NCBI GenBank assembly: GCA_017482385.1 | Contig: JAFUNI010000004.1 | Location: forward strand, 1 to 64,000 | Source: Oscillospiraceae bacterium | GTDB taxonomy: Bacteria; Bacillota; Clostridia; Oscillospirales; Oscillospiraceae | Direction of reading: 5' to 3' | DNA: 64,000 nt | In this document: positions 50,180-57,506 of the stretch, in pieces | Layout: each line of letters starts with the position of its first letter | How positions within the stretch are numbered: the stretch's first letter is position 1 | Program-made: the position numbers and the translations under genes | The notes under the pieces: generated by a model | Database searches by the model: none | Seen by the model: the letters and a program-made list of their open reading frames with translations, nothing else | What the model was told of the DNA's origin: nothing

Positions 50180-50276
50180 GCAGCTTAGGTGCAGATGTCC
50201 TGCGGAATAATAGCAAACGGACCTGCCGAAAGGCAGGTCCGTTTTAACTTATGGAAAGGGATTACATATCGAAGGG
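50180..50276 (-). repeat. 97-bp direct repeat, copy B (true acsB 3' end)
   Basis: It includes the final acsB codons, the stop and the terminator. It differs from copy A at three positions. Confidence 0.9.
50215..50245 (-). terminator. terminator of the cooS-cooC-acsB operon
   Basis: AAACGGACCTGCC and GGCAGGTCCGTTT pair around three to four bases, with TTT at the far side on the minus strand. It is duplicated in copy A at 49991-50021. Confidence 0.82.
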
Positions 50277-52397
50277 TTCCATACCCAGAACGGGGTGACC
50301 AACAGTGCCCAGGTACTCCAGCAGCTGCTCGGGGTCTTCCTGGCAGATGGTCTCGTCGGCGACCATATCGGTGAAGTTCTCAACACCGTACATCTCCAGA
50401 ACGGTAGCATCCAGGCGCTCGCGCATCTGATCCTTCAGCATCTTGGGCATCCAGACGATACGGCCGGGGCCGCCTTCGGCTGCGATGAACTTCTTGGAAG
50501 AGATGAAGTGCTTGCCGTGGCCCATGAAACCGGGAGTCTGCACACCGCCACCGGTCATAGAAGCCATCTCGGAGAAACTCATGCCCAGAGGTGTGATGCC
50601 GGGGTGCTCACGGCAGGTAATGACCACGCCCATGGAGCAGGGCTCAACGCCGCAGATACACTCGAAGCAACCACAGGAGGTCATGGGATCCTGGAACAGG
50701 GAGTACAGAGTGATCTTCTCAACAGCACCCTGGGAGTACTTGCAGACAGCCTCGTCCATGGAATCGTAACGACCCAGCTTCTCGTCCTGGCAGCCGGTCT
50801 TGAGGATGGGCTGGCAGGGACCTGCGGGATCCAGCTCCTGGGTAGCCTTAGCATCCAGCCAGGAAACAGCGCCGCACAGACCCAAACGCTCGGGAGTAAC
50901 GATACAAACATGGCTGGGGGAGAAGGCCTGACACATAATACAGGTGTAGAAGGTGTCAACGGATTCGTCAGTCATAGAAGCCAAACGGGCATCGCGCTTG
51001 TTGAAGATCTCGTTAGCTTGTGCGCGCAGCTCCTTGTTCTTGTCAGCGTCAACAACGATGGTGACCTGGCACTTGTCCACAACAGCCTCGAACTCGCTCA
51101 TGACCTTGGCGTACAGAACTTCGCCCAGGTGAGCAAACTTGAAGCCAGCCTCAAAGTCGGCCTTGGAGATACGGACACGGATCATATCACGCTGACCGGT
51201 GTGCATAACGCCCTCAATGCAGTTGATCCAGGCGTGGATCTTACGCTCCATAACGGACTCGAAGTCAGCCTGCATAGCCTTGCCGGCAACCTCAATGGTG
51301 TAGGACAGGGAGATCTTGGAGCCGACGGGGATCTCGTCGATCTCGGGGCCGATAACGGTGATCTTGTGATCCTCGACTTCCTGCATGGTCTTGGTCTGCA
51401 CCAGCTCGAAGCAGTCCACACGGGAGCCGTCCACTTCCACCTGCATATCGCCCTTACGGATGATCTCACCCTCGAAGGCGGTAGCGTAGGAAACGGGAAT
51501 GTCGATCTTGGTGATCTTCAGCTTGATGTCGCGGGCTTCCAGAGAAGTTGCATTCCACTTCTCGGTATCCAGCTGCTGAATCAGGCTCTTGGGAACGCGG
51601 AACATATTCTCGGTCTCGTTAGAGATAACGGGGAAGCCCAGCTGAATAGCGCCGGCACCGTAGGAAACGATCTCGTCGGACAGGGACTTGTAAGCGTTAA
51701 CAAAAGCGCGGATACGGTCCATGGTGTACTGATACAGAGCCTTGGTATCGCCGGGAGTGATGTTACCGAAGATCAAAGCAGCACGCAGAGCCACGGAAAC
51801 CACGTGGATAACGGACTGATCCTCGTAACCCAGGGGCACAACACGCACGCCCTCGCCCAGATTCATACCGGCATCAGCACAGTGCTTGACGGAGCTGCCG
51901 GTCAGGGTGACCAGCAGGCCCTGTGCCTGGTAGGACTTGGCCAGAGCTACGGTCTCAGCGGGATCCTCAGCGCCGCCGATGATAACAGCAACACCGGGAA
52001 TATCGCCGGTAACCAGAGGCAGACCCAGGTTACGGACGAATGCGTCGGACAGGAAGCCCATCTCGGGCTCTGCGTAGGGCTCTGCACCCTGCAGATACTT
52101 CAGAACTTCCAGGAATTCTGCACACAGAGCAGAAGCAACACCGCTGTCGAATGCGTCCTGCAGACGGGGGTTGCGGGTCATCATGGGCTTGATGTCATTT
52201 TCCAGAGCGGCCTTCAGCTCACCCAGGTTATTGATCTTCTTGCCGGTGATGGAATAGTAGCAGGGGATGTTGTAAGCGGTGTTGGGGAAAGCGACGGCTT
52301 CGGCCTCGCCGAACTTGGCGATGGCAGCGTCGATAGCGGTTACGGTACGCTCGTAGTTGTAGTCGTTACCGCTGAAAACTCTATCAAAAAGTGTCAC
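50262..52397 (-). CDS. acsB: acetyl-CoA synthase
   Basis: A 711-residue enzyme that joins CO, a methyl group from a corrinoid protein and CoA into acetyl-CoA. The A-cluster Cys residues are C486, C489, C498 and C508 (CIMC, HVC, GLC), and the Ni-binding Cys-Gly-Cys is 575-577 (in TSCGCFEC). Spacing equals that of the Moorella enzyme (506/509/518/528 and 595-597). The N-terminal CODH-binding domain is present, as in bacterial AcsB. The gene is last in cooS-cooC-acsB; it starts 17 bp after cooC. Its 3' end is duplicated downstream. Confidence 0.95.
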   Translation of the reverse strand: MTLFDRVFSGNDYNYERTVTAIDAAIAKFGEAEAVAFPNTAYNIPCYYSITGKKINNLGELKAALENDIKPMMTRNPRLQDAFDSGVASALCAEFLEVLKYLQGAEPYAEPEMGFLSDAFVRNLGLPLVTGDIPGVAVIIGGAEDPAETVALAKSYQAQGLLVTLTGSSVKHCADAGMNLGEGVRVVPLGYEDQSVIHVVSVALRAALIFGNITPGDTKALYQYTMDRIRAFVNAYKSLSDEIVSYGAGAIQLGFPVISNETENMFRVPKSLIQQLDTEKWNATSLEARDIKLKITKIDIPVSYATAFEGEIIRKGDMQVEVDGSRVDCFELVQTKTMQEVEDHKITVIGPEIDEIPVGSKISLSYTIEVAGKAMQADFESVMERKIHAWINCIEGVMHTGQRDMIRVRISKADFEAGFKFAHLGEVLYAKVMSEFEAVVDKCQVTIVVDADKNKELRAQANEIFNKRDARLASMTDESVDTFYTCIMCQAFSPSHVCIVTPERLGLCGAVSWLDAKATQELDPAGPCQPILKTGCQDEKLGRYDSMDEAVCKYSQGAVEKITLYSLFQDPMTSCGCFECICGVEPCSMGVVITCREHPGITPLGMSFSEMASMTGGGVQTPGFMGHGKHFISSKKFIAAEGGPGRIVWMPKMLKDQMRERLDATVLEMYGVENFTDMVADETICQEDPEQLLEYLGTVGHPVLGMEPFDM

Positions 52398-52414
52398 GGT
52401 TTTTCCTCCTATTT

Positions 52415-53188
52415 TTAATCAAGTTCATCACGATCTAAGATCGCTTTGATGTTGCGAATTTCTTCGATTGCTTTGGGGCTGAAATCGTAGGGTGATTTAC
52501 CCTGGCGGTCTGCGTCGATAATATCGGTGTTGTAGTGGATGCAGCCCAAGAAGTCCTCAGCGGGAATGGCGTTGCGGACGAATTCTTCGTCCTGGGCATC
52601 CCGGATCTTGTTGGCAACCACACGCACCTGCTTGACACCCAAATCCTTTGCAAGACGCTTTACATTCCGGTAGGTCTGTACGCTGCGGGCGCCGGGCTCA
52701 ATGACCACGATAAACTGGTCCATATTCGCCGCAGTGCCTCTGCCCAAATGCTCCAACCCCGCTTCCATATCCATGATGACCACATCGTTTTTTCGATAGG
52801 TCAACGCAGACAGGATGGATTTGAGCATCACATGCTCGGGGCAGACACAACCGCTGCCGCCCACATCCACAGTGCCCATCACCAAAAGCTTTACGCCGTT
52901 GATCTCCTTGGAAAAGGTATCCGGAATGTCGGAAACCTGGGGATTCAACTTAAAAAACTTATTGGCGGCGGTAGCGCCGGTGCGTTCTTCAACCAAAGTA
53001 CGCATTTTGGAAATGGGGACGATGGCGTCCACTTCATCCTGTGTAAGGCCTAAGGCCAAGCCCAGGTTTGCATCGGGGTCTACATCGGCGGCCAGGACGG
53101 TGCGTCCTTCGTCGGCGTAGAGTCTTGCCAGGGTAGAGGACAGGGTGGTTTTACCTACACCGCCCTTACCGGTAATCGCTACTTTCAT
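52415..53188 (-). CDS. cooC: CODH nickel-insertion ATPase CooC
   Basis: A 257-residue MinD-like ATPase that matures CODH. It has the deviant Walker A GKGGVGKTTLS (residues 7-17), DVDPDANLGLALG, and a signature CVCPE (Cys-x-Cys, used to bind Ni in CooC) near residue 114. The start overlaps the last base of the cooS stop codon region (53188), so the two are coupled. It is the only maturase of the pathway in the window. Confidence 0.93.
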   Translation of the reverse strand: MKVAITGKGGVGKTTLSSTLARLYADEGRTVLAADVDPDANLGLALGLTQDEVDAIVPISKMRTLVEERTGATAANKFFKLNPQVSDIPDTFSKEINGVKLLVMGTVDVGGSGCVCPEHVMLKSILSALTYRKNDVVIMDMEAGLEHLGRGTAANMDQFIVVIEPGARSVQTYRNVKRLAKDLGVKQVRVVANKIRDAQDEEFVRNAIPAEDFLGCIHYNTDIIDADRQGKSPYDFSPKAIEEIRNIKAILDRDELD

Positions 53189-55092
53189 TAGATACCCAGA
53201 GCTGCACGCTTAGCTTCAATGCAAGCGATCATCTTGTCGCCCAAAGCCTCGATATCGGTGTCCACAACGAACTTAGCCTCAACCCACTTGTTGACGCCGT
53301 TCTCGCCCTGGAGCAGCTCGGTGACTTCGGTAGAGCCCTTGGAGTAGGGATCCACGCCCAGGAAGGTCTCAATACCGGTAGCCACAACGTAGTTACCGAT
53401 GGAAACAGCCTTCTCGGACATCCATTCGGGAGCGCAGCCGACCACGGGAACCTGGGAAATGTTGATGCCCCAGTCCTTAGCGATATCGGAAGCCAGCACC
53501 ATCATACGGGAAATATCCACGCAGGAACCCATATGCAGTACGGGAGGAATCTTGGCCAGCTCGCAAACACGCTTCAGACCTGCGCCGCAGTATTCCTTAG
53601 CCTGCTCGGGATCCATCAGACCTGCCTTGGCAGCAGCCTGTGCGGAACAGCCGGTGGTGATCACGATGATATCGTTCTCCAGCAGCTTCTTCATCAGCTC
53701 AATGTGAGCGGTGTCGGGACGAACCTTGGGGTTGTTACAGCCGACCATAGCCACAGCGCCGCGGATAACACCGGAGTGTACACACTCGACCAGAGGCTTG
53801 GTGGTGCCGAACTCATCCAGCTGGGAGTTGGCAACGGTATCCAAAACGTCCTTGATAGCCTCAACAGAGTAGCCGACTCTTGCCTTCTGCTTCTGATTGG
53901 GGATGTTGACCAGCTCGGGAGTACGGTTCTTGAAGTTTTCAATAGCCATCTTCACGATTGCCTTAGCGTTGTCACCGGCGGTCTCAGCATGGAACTGAAT
54001 GAACTCGGAGTCGGGCATACGGGCAATGGGAGAGGTGGTGATGAACTTGGTATGGAAGCACTTGCTGAGGGGGCCCAGAGCAGGGAAGATACACTGCACG
54101 TCCACCACGATGGCTTCGCAGGCGCCGGTGAGGACAACGTTCTCCTGGTTCAGGAAGTTACCTGCCATAGGAATGCCGTGACGCATGGTGACCTCGTTGG
54201 AGGTACAGCAGACACCGGCAACGGTGATGCCCTTGGCACCCATGGATTTTGCCAGCTCGATCATTTCGGGATCGTTGGCATAATGTACGATCATTTCAGA
54301 CAGGGAAGGATCGTGACCGTGAACAACAATGTTCACGTTGTCCTTCTCCATAACACCGATGTTAGCCTCGGTGTCGATGGGCTTGGGAGTGCCGAACATA
54401 ACGTCGGAGAACTCAGTGCCCATCATAGAGCCGCCCCAGCCGTCGGACAGGCCTGCGCGCAGGGACTGACGAATCAGAGCCTCGGGCAAGGAAGAACAAC
54501 CCATATGGGTCATGTGCATCGCAGTAGCGATTTCCCGGTCGATAGCCCGGGGCATGATCTCTGCCTTCTTCCACAGCTCCTTGGTGTGCTCGGGAGCACG
54601 CTGTGCAAACTTCTGCTCGCCGAAGGGGAAGCCGTACTCCAGCAGGCCGATCTCAGCCATTTCGTGAGCCAGATCGTAAATGTCCTTGCCTTCGGTCTCT
54701 ACGCCCCATTCCTTGGCGATGCGGATCAGCTTTTCAGGATCCTTGACCTGATAGTTGCCGCCCTCGCGGGTCTGGTGCAGGGTGTGCATAATTTCGCGGC
54801 CGTGGTCAGAGTGAGCCGCAGTACCGCCTACGGTGAAACGCAGGTAGTTACGGGCGACGATGCCGTGCACGTCACAGCCACAGATACCGCGGGGGCTCTT
54901 GGGGGTGATACGGCAGGGGCCCATGGAGCAGATCCGGCAGCAAGTACCGCCTTCGCCGAATCCACAGTGGGGAGATTGATTCTTGACGCGCTGCTGCCAA
55001 GTGTCAGCGCCGACCTTATGAGCGGTTTCCAACAGCTCGTTGGTGGCAGCTTCCATTTCTTCAACAGACGTAGTGAATGCCCAATCCTTCAA
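53188..55092 (-). CDS. cooS: carbon monoxide dehydrogenase, Ni-Fe catalytic subunit
   Basis: A 634-residue enzyme that interconverts CO2 and CO, feeding AcsB. The N-terminal Fe-S cysteines are C43, C51, C52, C55, C60 (CGFGEGGTCCRICSMGPC) and C71/C73. C-cluster ligands lie in VHGHDP (His), VCCTSNE, TGACEAIVVDVQC, TTGCSAQAAAKAG and HMGSCVDISR. It is slightly shorter than Moorella AcsA (674). First gene of the operon, with a promoter and a dyad upstream. Presence of acsB next to it suggests a CODH/ACS complex rather than a respiratory CODH. Confidence 0.95.
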   Translation of the reverse strand: MKDWAFTTSVEEMEAATNELLETAHKVGADTWQQRVKNQSPHCGFGEGGTCCRICSMGPCRITPKSPRGICGCDVHGIVARNYLRFTVGGTAAHSDHGREIMHTLHQTREGGNYQVKDPEKLIRIAKEWGVETEGKDIYDLAHEMAEIGLLEYGFPFGEQKFAQRAPEHTKELWKKAEIMPRAIDREIATAMHMTHMGCSSLPEALIRQSLRAGLSDGWGGSMMGTEFSDVMFGTPKPIDTEANIGVMEKDNVNIVVHGHDPSLSEMIVHYANDPEMIELAKSMGAKGITVAGVCCTSNEVTMRHGIPMAGNFLNQENVVLTGACEAIVVDVQCIFPALGPLSKCFHTKFITTSPIARMPDSEFIQFHAETAGDNAKAIVKMAIENFKNRTPELVNIPNQKQKARVGYSVEAIKDVLDTVANSQLDEFGTTKPLVECVHSGVIRGAVAMVGCNNPKVRPDTAHIELMKKLLENDIIVITTGCSAQAAAKAGLMDPEQAKEYCGAGLKRVCELAKIPPVLHMGSCVDISRMMVLASDIAKDWGINISQVPVVGCAPEWMSEKAVSIGNYVVATGIETFLGVDPYSKGSTEVTELLQGENGVNKWVEAKFVVDTDIEALGDKMIACIEAKRAALGI

Positions 55093-55119
55093 TGTGATTT
55101 CCTCCTATTTGTTGATTTT

Positions 55120-55139
55120 GCACCAATGCATATTGGCGC
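55120..55139. promoter_or_regulatory. operator-like dyad in the cooS leader
   Basis: A 20-bp imperfect palindrome (GCACCAATGC facing ATATTGGCGC), 8 of 10 pairs complementary. It lies between the -10 box and the cooS start codon, downstream of the expected transcription start. Confidence 0.5.
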
Positions 55140-55155
55140 ATAGTACATCAGTATT

Positions 55156-55184
55156 ATTCTAATGCCTTTGGGCTCAAAAGTCAA
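55156..55184 (-). promoter_or_regulatory. sigma-A promoter of the cooS-cooC-acsB operon
   Basis: On the minus strand TTGACT, a 17-bp spacer and TAGAAT, 63 bases before the cooS start codon. Confidence 0.7.
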
Positions 55185-55256
55185 TGGTTATTTGCCCATA
55201 AATCGACGGAATTTCCATCCCCCGGGAGGGGATGCTCCGGTTTTCTCCCGAGGAGA

Positions 55257-55285
55257 TTGACACTGCCCAAAAACGGTGGTATAAT
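55257..55285 (+). promoter_or_regulatory. sigma-A promoter of the AEC transporter gene
   Basis: TTGACA, a 17-bp spacer and TATAAT, a near-consensus promoter 33 bases before the start. A C/G-rich inverted repeat (CGGGAG...CTCCCG, 55223-55250) lies just upstream of the -35 box. Confidence 0.8.
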
Positions 55286-55318
55286 ACAACGCAATTTGTA
55301 GAAAGGAGAGGAAATGCT

Positions 55319-56242
55319 GTGGCTGTTTTGTTAAAGCAGATGTTGGTGCTTTACATATTCATTATTGCCGGCATTGTTTTGGGCAGGTGGCGAAAAGATA
55401 TGGCGCAAAAAAGCAGCGTCTTAAGCTTTTTGCTGGTGAATTTGTTGCTGCCCTGCAAGATGTTTCTGAACTTCTCCCGCAATTTTACGGTATCCTATCT
55501 GCAGAACAATTATGTGACCGTCTTTATCGCGCTGGGTATTTTGGGACTGCTGATTCTGGCGGGAGTGCTGGTTGGAAAGCTTTTGACAAAGGATCAGTAC
55601 GCCCGGAAGGTTTATAACTACTCTACTACCGTTGCCAATTATGCGTTTTTTGGATATGTGCTTGTGGAAAACGCCTTCGGTGAGGCGGCTATGAATGATA
55701 TGATGGTGTTTTGCTTGCCCATTGCGCTGTACTGCTACACCTTCGGTGTTGCACAGCTAATGGACAAAAAGGTATCTGCCAAATCTCTGTGTAATGTGAC
55801 TACGATTGCGATTGCCTTGGGCATACTGGTTGGCCTTACCGGTATGCAGCTGCCGGATGTGATTTCTACCGTGGCGGGCAATGCCGGCAGTGCGGTGGGA
55901 CCTGTGAGTATGCTCTTGGTTGGTTTTGTGCTTTCCGGATTTACGTTGAAGGAACTGCTGCCTACTTGGCAGACTTGGGTGTTCTGCGTCATTCGGCTTT
56001 TGATTTTGCCGGCAGGTGTTTTTGGGATTTGTATGTTGCTGCGGCAGTTTATAGTGCTGCCTGGACCGGTATATCCCTACGCAGTGTTTATGGCGGCAAT
56101 GCCTTGCGGCTTGAATCCGGTCATATATCCCCGGCTGATCGGTAAGGATTGCTCGCTGGGTGCAAAGCTGATCCCACTGACTTCCATTCTTAGCTGTCTT
56201 ACCATTCCGCTATGGCTTTACATAACCGAATTATATAGCTAA
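55319..56242 (+). CDS. AEC family transporter (auxin efflux carrier type)
   Basis: A 307-residue protein with about ten membrane segments in two five-helix halves, e.g. MLVLYIFIIAGIVLG and ILAGVLVGKLL in the first half and LGILVGLTGMQLPDV in the second. In bacteria such carriers move organic acids such as malate. The chosen GTG has GGAGAGG seven bases upstream; the promoter lies just before. An ATG in another frame (55314) stops after six codons and is not a start. Substrate unknown. Confidence 0.82.
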   Translation: MAVLLKQMLVLYIFIIAGIVLGRWRKDMAQKSSVLSFLLVNLLLPCKMFLNFSRNFTVSYLQNNYVTVFIALGILGLLILAGVLVGKLLTKDQYARKVYNYSTTVANYAFFGYVLVENAFGEAAMNDMMVFCLPIALYCYTFGVAQLMDKKVSAKSLCNVTTIAIALGILVGLTGMQLPDVISTVAGNAGSAVGPVSMLLVGFVLSGFTLKELLPTWQTWVFCVIRLLILPAGVFGICMLLRQFIVLPGPVYPYAVFMAAMPCGLNPVIYPRLIGKDCSLGAKLIPLTSILSCLTIPLWLYITELYS

Positions 56243-56274
56243 AAAAGCTGCCGTATTTACGGCAGCTTTTTTAG
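56243..56274. terminator. bidirectional terminator
   Basis: AAAAAAGCTGCCGTA and TACGGCAGCTTTTTT form a stem between convergent genes. Confidence 0.92.
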
Positions 56275-56963
56275 CGTAAAAGTAATACCAAAGGAAATAA
56301 AACAGAGGTAAGGATACCGGCTATCACTAAGGATAAACTGCTGACAGCTCCAGCCAAAGGATCAATCTCGGTAGCCCGGGAGGTACCGATCACATGGGAT
56401 GCGGTGCCTAAACCTACGCCTTGAGCAATGGGGTCTGTGATTCGCAGGATCTTGCATGCAAAAGAACCTACCAGGTTGCCCAAAATGCCGGTGATCACAA
56501 TGGCCGCGGAGGTCAGTGCGGGAATGCCGCCGTTTTGTTCGGAGAGGACTACGCCGATGGCAGTGGTGATGGATTTGGGCAGCAGGGATACGGTCAAAGC
56601 TGTGTCCAGCTGCCAAACTCCGCAAAGGACACCGATGAAAAACAGGCTTGTTACAGTGCCTGCGGCAACACCGACCAAAATGGCACCTATTTGGTTTTTG
56701 AAGGCCTTTAACTGTCCGTAAAGGGGCACGGCCAGACTGACCGTAGCCGGTGTTAGCAGCCAGGTGATCCAACCGGAACGGGTTTGATAGAGCTGCAGAT
56801 CAAAATCTGTTAACAGCAGGACGGCGATGGACAGCGCAGTTGCGATCAGCAGTGGATTGCACAGGGGCGAGCGGGTCTTTTTCTGACACCATAATCCCAG
56901 TTGATATGTAGCCAATGTCAGCAGTAAAGGGAAAAGGGAAATGTCTTGCAGAAGTTCTGTCAT
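56271..56963 (-). CDS. lrgB: LrgB family protein
   Basis: A 230-residue protein with about seven membrane segments; LrgB/CidB signature parts are SLLPKSITTAIGVVLSEQNGGIPALTSAAIVITGILGNLVG and GVGLGTASHVIGTSRATE. GGGGG lies eight bases before the ATG at 56963. Its ATG overlaps the lrgA stop. Related pairs (LrgAB, and PftAB of Bacillus) have been described as holin-like and as pyruvate transporters. Confidence 0.9.
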   Translation of the reverse strand: MTELLQDISLFPLLLTLATYQLGLWCQKKTRSPLCNPLLIATALSIAVLLLTDFDLQLYQTRSGWITWLLTPATVSLAVPLYGQLKAFKNQIGAILVGVAAGTVTSLFFIGVLCGVWQLDTALTVSLLPKSITTAIGVVLSEQNGGIPALTSAAIVITGILGNLVGSFACKILRITDPIAQGVGLGTASHVIGTSRATEIDPLAGAVSSLSLVIAGILTSVLFPLVLLLR

Positions 56964-57313
56964 TTGCGTTTCCCCCTTTTGATCAGCCATTGTGTCACCA
57001 ATCCACTGACACCCAATACCAGGAATGTAGAAACAACGATAATGGTGATGATTGCCGCTGCGTTTTGGGAGATAACACCCCAGTATTCCAAAATTTTTAC
57101 ACAGATCGGTACGTATAAGACTGGCATAACGGAGATCAGCCAATTGGCAGCATCCTGCACCTGTGCAGTTTTCAAGATCCCTGTGGCCAGCGCGATCAGC
57201 AGCAGTACAAGTCCGTAGATGGCGGCGGGAATGGGAAGGGGAATGACCCGCTCCAGCAGCTCTCCCAATCCGGAAAACAGAAGAATATACAGTAATTGGG
57301 TAATGTATTTCAT
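56960..57313 (-). CDS. lrgA: CidA/LrgA family protein
   Basis: A 117-residue protein with four membrane segments (LLYILLFSGLGELLERV, IPAAIYGLVLLLIALATG, WLISVMPVLYVPICV, IITIIVVSTFLVLGVSG), matching the holin-like CidA/LrgA family. It begins 15 bp after the 58-residue Cys protein gene, so it probably is read with the glycogen genes. It acts with LrgB, whose gene overlaps by four bases. Confidence 0.9.
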   Translation of the reverse strand: MKYITQLLYILLFSGLGELLERVIPLPIPAAIYGLVLLLIALATGILKTAQVQDAANWLISVMPVLYVPICVKILEYWGVISQNAAAIITIIVVSTFLVLGVSGLVTQWLIKRGKRK

Positions 57314-57328
57314 AGAGATCCTCTTTGT

Positions 57329-57505
57329 TTATTGATCTTCGCTTAATTTGCGTATTTCTTGGGCAATGGTGCAGTTGGGGGCGTGAATGCAGTTTTCAAA
57401 GCAGCAATCCACGTCCACGACTTTTCCGTCTTCGGTTTCCACGGCAACCATACGGCTTTTGTCCAAAGTGCGGCAATAACCGCTGAAAAAATATTCTTTC
57501 TCCAT
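57329..57505 (-). CDS. 58-residue cysteine-containing protein
   Basis: A short frame MEKEYFFSGYCRTLDKSR... with five cysteines (Cys11, Cys34, Cys35, Cys39, Cys45), the last four as CCFENC and C at 45. AUG follows the stop codon of the GH13 gene with one base between (TAAAATGG), so it is translationally coupled. I recall similar small proteins in Oscillospirales, but no function. The cysteine pattern suits a metal site. Confidence 0.7.
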   Translation of the reverse strand: MEKEYFFSGYCRTLDKSRMVAVETEDGKVVDVDCCFENCIHAPNCTIAQEIRKLSEDQ

Positions 57506-57506
57506 T

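Larger units (their letters stand above)
49836..50261. other. 426-bp gap between the acsB 3' end and the next gene, mainly repeats
   Basis: It holds two 97-bp direct repeats and a 127-bp spacer listed separately, plus a promoter-like A+T-rich stretch at 49890-49950. Several open frames here are artefacts of the repeats. I see no gene. Confidence 0.7.

Noticed and set aside
49965-50374. Two short plus-strand frames with an identical beginning near the acsB 3' end
   Set aside because: They are identical only because they start in the two copies of the 97-bp repeat. No RBS and no conservation argument.
50295-52418. A 707-codon open frame on the plus strand opposite acsB
   Set aside because: The minus-strand frame carries the exact A-cluster cysteine spacing. 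The opposite frame is a codon-bias shadow without motifs.
53533-55143. A 536-codon open frame opposite cooS
   Set aside because: Same reason: cooS cluster motifs are intact on the minus strand.
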